64,000 bases of DNA from Maea johnstoni (taxonomy: Eukaryota; Annelida; Polychaeta; Spionida; Magelonidae). Location of the stretch: assembly GCA_963942565.1 (NCBI GenBank), contig OZ012687.1:16068258-16132257 (forward strand). The letters are read 5' to 3'. Below, in pieces: positions 33,413 through 64,000 of the stretch; position 1 is the stretch's first letter, and every line of letters starts with the position of its first letter. Both the position numbers and the translations under genes were made by a program. The notes beneath the pieces are model-generated. The model worked only from the letters and a program-made list of their open reading frames with translations. It was not told where the DNA came from and did no database searches.

Positions 33413-33882
33413 GCGAACAAAACATAAAAGGGGGAAAAATCACTAACGAGATTTTGGATAAATACTCGTTGTCTGCCTTGTTGAACTAGTTTCACCCGTA
33501 GGTCACTCGGCAAACTCTGTGGGTGTTCGTGGGTATTCTTCAGGCTGGCGGTAACTAATCAATTAGTACATAGCTGTTGCTATGAACTAATCATTCTTTG
33601 ATGATATCATGCCTTATTTAGATGAATTTATACATGTTTATGGTTGAAATATTAGTATATTGTGATCCCCCTTAAAAAATTGGACGCCCAATAATTTTAC
33701 AACTGCCAATTTTAGGCACCCAGTTTCCAAATCCTGGCCAAGGCACTGCATTCACCTCATATACCTAAAGGGTTTACATGTAATGTTCCACTTCTAAACT
33801 AGATGGTAAATAAGTGAGTGCCATTATGTTTGTATTTTAGGGTTTGGGTGTCCAAATGTCGCCTTGACACCCCTTGGTTTAA

Positions 33883-34091
33883 CCCTTATGCTTCTGGTGG
33901 CTAATTTTGCCAATAAAAATGATGCAAAAAAACTTAAAAAATGACTCAAACCCTGGGACATGGGTACTCATCTGAGTGTACCCAGTGAGAGCTTTCCAAT
34001 GAATACCAACATGACAAGGTTAAGATGGTTATTGAAATTTATGCATCCTTGTGCTATGGACGAAAGTATAGCCTTTAAAGCATTGTAAGGG
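33883..34091 (+). mobile_element. TTAA-type miniature element, family A
   Basis: TTAA at 33879-33882 then CCCTTATGCTTCTGG, ending TAAGGG with TTAA at 34092-34095. The region 33660-33875 before it holds eroded inverted pieces of the CAGGGTCTTAGCC hAT-like family (GGGGGTGTCC-type and CTGGCCAAGG motifs). Confidence 0.82.
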
Positions 34092-34579
34092 TTAAGGTCT
34101 TGAGGTGGTCATATAAGGATAATAGTGTAGACACTAGACACACCTACATGTGTGTTTTGAGAGTGTTAAGTATATGTATTCAGCAGACACCCAGAATGAG
34201 TTCAACTGTGAAGGGTATTGTATTTGCATATTTATGCATGTCATGTACCAAACAGGTTGATGGGTGCAGATCTTCAATACCACATGTAAACACACACACA
34301 CACACATGACTTGCAGGGAGCCCGTACATTGATTGCAGATTAATGTTGTGGTTGATAATCTCAATGCGAAGAGAGATTGAATGGGGAGCTGTGACCTCTG
34401 TTCACTTCCTGTGACTAGTTGGCCATCTGAACTCTTCCAATGCATATGTGGTATATGGTTATATGGTTTAAATTAAGAAATTGCAACTCCAGGTAACTCC
34501 TTGTCAGTACCTTTCAAGCCCCAGTTTCATAAGGCTATGTTAGGACATATAACCCCAGGAGTTATAACATATTATAATG

Positions 34580-34774
34580 CTGAGTCTACTTTCGTCCAAA
34601 GCACAACTACTCAAAGATTTTTGAAAACCATCCAAACCCTGTCAAGATAGTATTCATTGGATAGCTCTTGCTGATTACTCTCAGATGAGTACCCATGTGC
34701 CAGGGTTTCAGCCATTTTTAAAGGTTTTTTGCATCATTTTGTATTGGCCAAATTAGCAACCAGTAGCATAAGGG
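34580..34774 (-). mobile_element. TTAA-type miniature element, family A (inverted)
   Basis: AATGCTGAGTCTACTTTCGTCC to AGCATAAGGG with TTAA at 34776-34779; the left terminus is eroded. Confidence 0.7.
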
Positions 34775-34779
34775 TTTAA

Positions 34780-36703
34780 AAAGAGTATTTGTTATGTATT
34801 TATACTGTGCCGAGACGCCCGAGAGCCTAACCTAGGGGCTTATGTGTGTCATATTTTCTCCTGCAAACCCCTAAAAAAGAGATAGCAGGACATCCAATTT
34901 TTTCTAGTCATAAATTTCTAGAATTAATTGTTAATGTTGTCGATGACTATCTCAATGCAGTAACAGAACTTTACAGAGATCGAATGGGAAGTGAAGTGAC
35001 CTCTGTTTACAGAGTGTGACCACTTTAAGCCATCTTCTGAGAGTGCTTGCTATTTATTAGGTCCAGAACCTAAGCCAGTCAGTGCTTGTTGGTGTTATTT
35101 GAACAGCCATTAAATACACATCAGGACGCCCAAATGTTTTGGTCAGAAATCTCTTATTTAAAGTGTAAATTCCAAGCAAACAATTGAATGTTTTAATTTT
35201 GAGTCCAGGAAACATGAAAATAAGTGCAAATAATTATCATATGGTTCATGGTTGGGCTTCACATTTTATTAGCAGATGAACATGTTATTTTAAGAAATAG
35301 ATATTTACTAACTATTATTTCAGTGGTTATAAAAACAGGCAAAAGAAGGGGATTGTTGGGTTAGCTAAGTGTTAACTTCCTAGGCATGGTTCAGTTTCAT
35401 TAGGTTTCTCTAGCTAATATTTTTACAATACTTAGTGCAATACTTAGTACAGTATTTTGGTAAATACATTTTGACTTGAAATTTCAGTTATAACTTTTGA
35501 ACCAACCTTAAATCTGGCTCATATTTATATATAAAGCTTTTCTAGGGCATGCTACCAGTACAAGATATGAAACGGCTCATTTAGGACCAAAAGTCAATTA
35601 GTGAAATAATTGTACTTACAAGTGCAATTAGTTGACCAATTTGGTTTGGCTTGGAATTTCAATTAACTATGTACAATTACAGCAGTCCTGAGTGAATCAG
35701 CTTATTAGCTAAACTTGGGGATTATTGTGTCAGCGGCTAAGCGCTCGTGTCATTTTTAGAAGGCTTTTCTAGGACACATTGCCAGTAGAATATATAAGAA
35801 CCAGCACAGAGGTTACACACTATCATCAAGTTGAATAATATAGTAACTGCTGAAGTTGGTTGGTGGCTTGGAATAGCACAAATGAAGTTTCAGGACATCT
35901 ATGCATGAAGGTAAAAGAAAGGGTGAGGGACAGGGAAAGCTGATTGAGACATAAATGATCATTGCAGAGACTAGGGACTAGTCTAAGTGGTTATAAAACA
36001 GGCTATTGGCTTACATGGACTACGGTTTTGTAAGCTCTCTCAAACTTACCTGCCCAGTGTAAGGTGTGAGCAATGCGTCCAGCGTGTCATTTGGACACCC
36101 AGAACACTGTTTTTTGACAGTTTGGACACCCAAAAGTTTATGTCAGAATTTGCTGATGAGGACTTTTCTTAGAAGATAGGAGATGTAGAAGCTGTAGTGT
36201 CACTTTTATAAGTCACACAACAGCAGTTACTGGCCTAGAAAAGCAAAGTCTGTAAATATATAGGGTTTATTTTATTAGTACATGTATGTACTTTGTACCA
36301 CACTTTGGATACGCAAAAGTCTATGAAACCTCTATTTGGACACCCTGTTATTGGCTAAGACCATGTCGTACAAGAGTGTCAACTATTGCGAGGGCGAATG
36401 AAATAATACAGGCAAGTTTTCAAACCTGAAAGGAACTGCTGCCTTCTATTATGGATCAACTTATAAAGGTAGTTTCAAGAATGCCATGCAAAATATGTCA
36501 TAATCGATATGTTGCAGTGCAATTAAAACAGATGCTGCACAGATTCTGTTGCCTCCGGTAAAAAAGTTTATTATCAAGTGAACATTCCCTTCATATAGGT
36601 CTATTTGATCGATAGTAGAGTTGGTCAATATCAAACTGGTCTGCTGTCTTTCCATATAGAGGACACAATGGGACTTGATCTTTCTTAATATATGGATGGA
36701 TGA
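34780..36703. other. intergenic, no supported feature
   Basis: Only short eroded fragments of hAT-like ends (TTGGACACCC and GGCTAAGACC near 36330). No gene seen. Confidence 0.55.
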
Positions 36704-36706
36704 TTA

Positions 36707-36816
36707 GGCCTAAGAAAAAAGTTGTTTGTTTCCTGTAACCCTACCATAACAACTTTTTATTCAAAAAAAAACCTTCCCTAAAGTTTTTTCCGCCCTCCCA
36801 ACTCCCAATCAACGTA
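36707..36816 (+). mobile_element. PIF/Harbinger-type miniature element, family A, truncated
   Basis: Has the left terminus GGCCTAAGAAAAAAGTTG after TTA, and runs through CTCCCAATCAACGTA, where the family consensus stops and LINE sequence begins. The missing right half is not found beyond the LINE. Confidence 0.75.
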
Positions 36817-39660
36817 TGTTAGTTGAGATAGTAAGAAATCAGAGGATACTTTGAACAATTTGTCATAACCTCATTACTGTTGATATTAGGGGATTTTAAT
36901 ACAAATGTTAGTAAGGGCCCTGAATGTGGTCTGAAACGTAAATTAATGTCTTTTATGAACACTTTCAATATGACACAGGTCATTAGGGACTATATACCAG
37001 AGTAACAGATACTACTAAGAGTATCATAGACCTGATAATGGTGTCTGATGTTGACAAAATAAGCCAACAAGGAGTTCTCCCGTCAGGTCTGAGTGACCAT
37101 TTTATTATCTATTGTACAAGGAAAACAGCAAAATCTCTTTTGAACAAACATCATACCACCATCATCAGATCTATGAAACACTACAGCAAGGAAATGCTAA
37201 CTGAATTGCTTCAAACAGTTGACTGGTCTCCAGTCTTTAATTGCCTAGATGTCAATGAAGCATGGACACATTTTACTGATTTGTTTATGCCTATAGTAGA
37301 AAAACTTGCTCCTCTAAAAAAGGTCCGTCTTAAACAACGCTCTGAACCCTGGTTCTCAAGTGAAATTCTTGAACTCATAAAAGAGCGTGATGAAATAAAT
37401 AAATTGTGTGCGAAATCCAGTACTCCTGATTTAGAAAATAAGAGAAGGGAGCTCAGAAATCAAGTCCAAAAAGAAATAAAGGCAGCAAAGAAAGAATATT
37501 TCCAAAATGTGATTGAAGAAAAAATGGGGGATGGTCGTAAGATGTGGAAATGCCTGAAAGACATGGGGGTGTCTTTCTCTACCAGGTCAGAGCAGGCAAA
37601 TATAGGGCTTGACATGGGAAATGGTGAAACTTGTTTTGACAAAAAATCTGTAGCAAACAAGTTCTGTAACTTTTTCTGTAATGTTGCAGATGACCTGGTA
37701 AAGAAATTGAAACCTCCAAGTGGACTTTTTAATAAAATACAGGTTAAATCCTTTTATTCCAAAAAAGGGGTCCTTGAAAATTCTTTTGGTTTTTCAACTG
37801 TCACAGAAAGTACTGTATACAAATTAATAAGTACTGTTAACACTAAGAAAGCTACAGGGTTGGACGGTATTTCTGCCAAGTTTATTAGGGATGGGTGCTC
37901 TGTCATAGCTTCTCCCATCACCCACATACTCAATCTCTCATTATCTCAGTCAACTGTACCTAAAGCTTTCAAAGAAGCAAGGGTTGTTCCCCTATATAAA
38001 AAGGGGGGCAGGGGTGAAGTTGGGAATTACCGCCCAGTTTCAATCCTCCCGGTAGTGTCAAAGATATTTGAAAGGATTGTGTATGATCAGCTAAGTAAGC
38101 ATTTAGATAAGCATAATATTCTCTATAAATATCAGTCAGGTTTCAGAAAGTCGTACTCCACAGAAACTGCTCTCATCGATCTCTCTGACAGGATCAAGTT
38201 TAGCATGGACAAGGGCCTATATACAGGAATGGTTATGATTGACCTGCAAAAAGCTTTTGATACAGTCAACCATGCCATAATGTCTGATAAACATGGTGCT
38301 GTTGGATGTGATGATGCGTCAGTGAACTGGTTCAACTCCTACCTATCCAACAGATCTCAATATATAGACATAAAGGGCACTTTATCAGATTGCGGGGAAG
38401 TTACGTGTGGCGTACCCCAGGGCTCTATACTGGGACCTTTATTGTTTTTAATTTCTGTGAATGATATGGAATCAGCTGTTGACTGTGATCTTTTGTTGTA
38501 TGCTGATGATTCGGCTCTTTTGATCAGAGGGAAGAACATCATCGATATTGAACAAAAGCTCAGCGAGGAACTTACCAAATTAGATGTGTGGTTGATAGAC
38601 AACAAACTTTCACTCCACCTGGGAAAGACAGAGTCTATCCTATTTGCCTCAAATAGGAAGTTAAAACAACATAAATTTCTAAGAATCTCATGTTATGGTA
38701 TCAAAGTGGGAGGGAAAGATGTTGTAACATACCTGGGGGGTCAACTAGACCAAGACCTGTCAGGAAAATCTATGGCTCAGAAAATCATCAATAAGGCTAA
38801 TGCCAGTCTCAAATTCCTAATACAGAAAGAAAATGTTCCTAAATCAGTACTGCAGAAAAACTGTCTGCATGGCATTGATTCAGTCGAGAATAGACCACGC
38901 CAGCAATTTCTATTACCACTGTCTACCAAAATTCTTACAGAGTCGCCTTCAGGTCGTACAAAATAAAATGATTAGATATGTATTAAACTACTCAAACAGA
39001 ACACACTTGGTAGCCAACGACTTCAATGAGGTTAAGTGGATGAACATTGAAAACAGAATAAAATATCTGGCCGCAAGCCATGTATTTAACTGCATCGATG
39101 AACAGGCCCCAGAGTATCTTCAGGTTTTTGAAAGAGTAATGAATCCCACCACTATTACACCAGACACAGTATTAATGCTTTGATTTTACCAAAGGCTGGT
39201 TCATATGGTATGAAGTCCTTCCACTACATAGGTGCCAAAATCTGGAACTCTTTGCCAGATGAGATCCAGACTACGTTCAGTAAATCTCTTTTTAAAGTGA
39301 GATGCAAAAAACATTTCATGTCAATCCTCTCTGATTCATAAGAAAAAAAATAAATTCATCAATTCTAGTCTGAATGTTTGTATTATACTACATGTATATG
39401 ATATATTGTTGCTATGTCAATCTTGAGCAGTGAGGTTGATCATTACATGAGATGCCATTGGACTCTGGGCAGACTGGGACCACTATGGAAATAAGTTTCT
39501 AACTTTTAGTGTATATATCCTGTGTCTGGTTAGATTTCTATTGCATAGCAGTTAATGACACTCCAACTAGTCACCTTTATATATGATATTTTTTTGTATG
39601 CCAAATGCTATGTAATACACATTGTACTAGACCGAATAAAATCAAATCAAAATCAAATCA
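36817..39660 (+). mobile_element. 5'-truncated CR1/L2-type LINE
   Basis: Starts inside the endonuclease domain (LLILGDFNTNVS near 36880, then DLIMVSDVDK and SDHFIIY near 37030-37110, with a frame change near 37000). It continues through reverse transcriptase and the typical C-terminal segment (GAKIWNSLPDEIQ near 39228, ending in a stop near 39340). The 3' end carries AATCAAATC units at about 39635-39660 rather than poly-A, as in CR1/L2-related clades. At least two frame changes break the protein, so it is inactive. The clade is inferred from motif style. Confidence 0.9.
37038..38966 (+). pseudogene. LINE reverse transcriptase ORF (broken)
   Basis: 642-codon open frame, part of the LINE at 36817-39660. 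Reverse transcriptase motifs in order: NYRPVSILPVVSKIFE (about residue 333), MIDLQKAFDTVNH (about 400), GVPQGSILGPLLF (about 457) and the catalytic LLLYADDSALL (about 485). An adjoining frame (38833-39183) continues the C-terminal region (CLPKFLQSRLQVVQNKMIRY), so the long ORF runs out of frame over its last 45 codons or so. Any product would lack the endonuclease. It is not a host gene. Confidence 0.9.
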
Positions 39661-39847
39661 TACTTGGTTTAGTACCATGTATCATTTTATCAAAATGGAC
39701 ATTGTACAAACGCTGTTGGGATGGATCATAGTACAACTAATTTCAATCATAAAAGCTTGAGTTTACTTATTATGTACATTTTTGTGAGATTCCAAAACAA
39801 AATATAGTATGCATTGTTCACATGAGCACTCAGTACACCTGTGATAG

Positions 39848-40077
39848 GGCCTAAAAAAAGGTGTTTGTTTCCTGTAACCCTACCCTAACAAGTTTTTATT
39901 CAAAAGAAACCCTACCCTAAAGTTTTTTTCGCCCTCCCAACTCCCAATCAAAGAAAAACATGCATAAAACACACATTTTTGACCAAAAAAATAATGCAAA
40001 AAAGTTTTTTTTACCAACCTACCTACCCTATTTTTTTTCGGACCGTTACAGGAAACAAACAATTTCTTTTTTAGGCC
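39848..40077 (+). mobile_element. PIF/Harbinger-type miniature element, family A
   Basis: Complete copy: GGCCTAAAAAAAGGTGTTTG to its inverse ending TTAGGCC, flanked by TAG at 39845-39847 and 40078-40080. It ends 162 bp upstream of the FAM3 first coding exon. Confidence 0.88.
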
Positions 40078-40249
40078 TAGTAGCATCGGGCATTTCTTTT
40101 TTCAGATTTCTTCAAATGCAATATAGCTGTATTCATATGTGCACCAAGGGTATCAGCTATGCTGGAGTTGTTCCATTGACAATTTTCTTTATGATTATTA
40201 ATCTTTGGCTATAATATTGAATGTTTTTGTGTTTTTCAGATTTTTACCA

Positions 40250-40267
40250 ATGATTGTACATAGATGA
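40250..40267 (+). promoter_or_regulatory. uORF 1 (5 codons) of FAM3
   Basis: ATG ATT GTA CAT AGA then TGA. Its stop overlaps the start of uORF 2 in an ATGA. Confidence 0.7.
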
Positions 40268-40274
40268 AGAAAAA

Positions 40275-40278
<4 letters not shown>
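40264..40278 (+). promoter_or_regulatory. uORF 2 (4 codons) of FAM3
   Basis: Encodes Met-Lys-Lys-Lys then TGA. The stop (40276-40278) overlaps the FAM3 initiation codon (40275-40277) as ATGA, so ribosomes ending uORF 2 are positioned on the main start. Confidence 0.7.
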
Positions 40279-63884
<23,606 letters not shown>

Positions 63885-64000
63885 TAGGCGAAATGAAATT
63901 TCATTTGCTTTAACTGCTGGTCACAGTAAAAATGATTACAGTTATTTTTACTTTTGCTCACGATCATGTTCACTGTGATGGCAATTACAGTCCCATTGAT

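Noticed and set aside
37038-38966. 642-codon ORF as a host gene
   Set aside because: It carries LINE reverse transcriptase motifs (YADD, GVPQGS) and endonuclease remnants.

Overview
Organism and character. This is AT-rich eukaryotic DNA with two intron-rich host genes and very many short non-autonomous transposons. Both genes are animal families (DSTYK and FAM3). The low GC, long (TA)n and (GA)n tracts, multi-kilobase repeat-filled introns and the mix of Harbinger-, piggyBac-, hAT- and Mutator-like miniature elements suggest a non-vertebrate metazoan. A marine invertebrate such as a lancelet, hemichordate, echinoderm or mollusc would fit, but I cannot fix the species from sequence alone.

Layout. 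(1) 1-18,400: the 5' half of a DSTYK (dual serine/threonine and tyrosine kinase) gene on the minus strand. Five exons (18396-18270, 7558-7038, 2646-2067, 1288-1136, 329-241) join with matching splice phases and encode the first 490 residues. The kinase domain lies beyond base 1. (2) 18,400-18,640: the DSTYK promoter, with a CRE-like site and two CCAAT boxes, and possibly a divergent transcript. (3) 18,640-40,240: intergenic DNA. It holds a 2143-bp near-identical direct duplication (22660-24802 and 25651-27793), two foldback hairpins (32443-32587, 33314-33412), a 5'-truncated CR1/L2-type LINE (about 36817-39660) and many miniature elements. (4) 40,240-63,884: a complete FAM3-family (ILEI/FAM3 fold, secreted or type II anchored cytokine-like) gene on the plus strand. 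Ten exons with perfectly matching phases encode 255 residues, and an extra phase-symmetric 69-nt exon (55027-55095) probably adds 23 more.

The two genes are head-to-head but about 22 kb apart, and nothing in the sequence shows that they work together. DSTYK is an intracellular kinase; FAM3 enters the secretory pathway.

Mobile DNA. Terminal repeats and target-site duplications (TSDs) let me sort the miniature elements into groups: GGCC-ended elements with TTA/TAA TSDs (PIF/Harbinger type, two families); TTAA-flanked CCC...GGG elements (piggyBac/Kolobok type, two families); CAGG...CCTG elements with 5-bp TSDs (seven insertions with unrelated interiors, resembling the hAT5 group); a CAGGGTCTTAGCC family with an 8-bp TSD (hAT); and a TAGACTAGG family with exact or near-exact 9-bp TSDs in all three copies (Mutator-like). 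Several nest inside one another and give a relative insertion order.

Most notable host-gene observations: a chain of two minimal uORFs, joined by ATGA overlaps, leading into the FAM3 start codon; the symmetric FAM3 cassette exon; a five-copy 33-bp tandem repeat that multiplies the DSTYK exon 2 splice donor; and a duplicated 3' splice site in front of FAM3 exon 5. I saw no complete retrovirus, LTR element, CRISPR array or bacterial-type operon.
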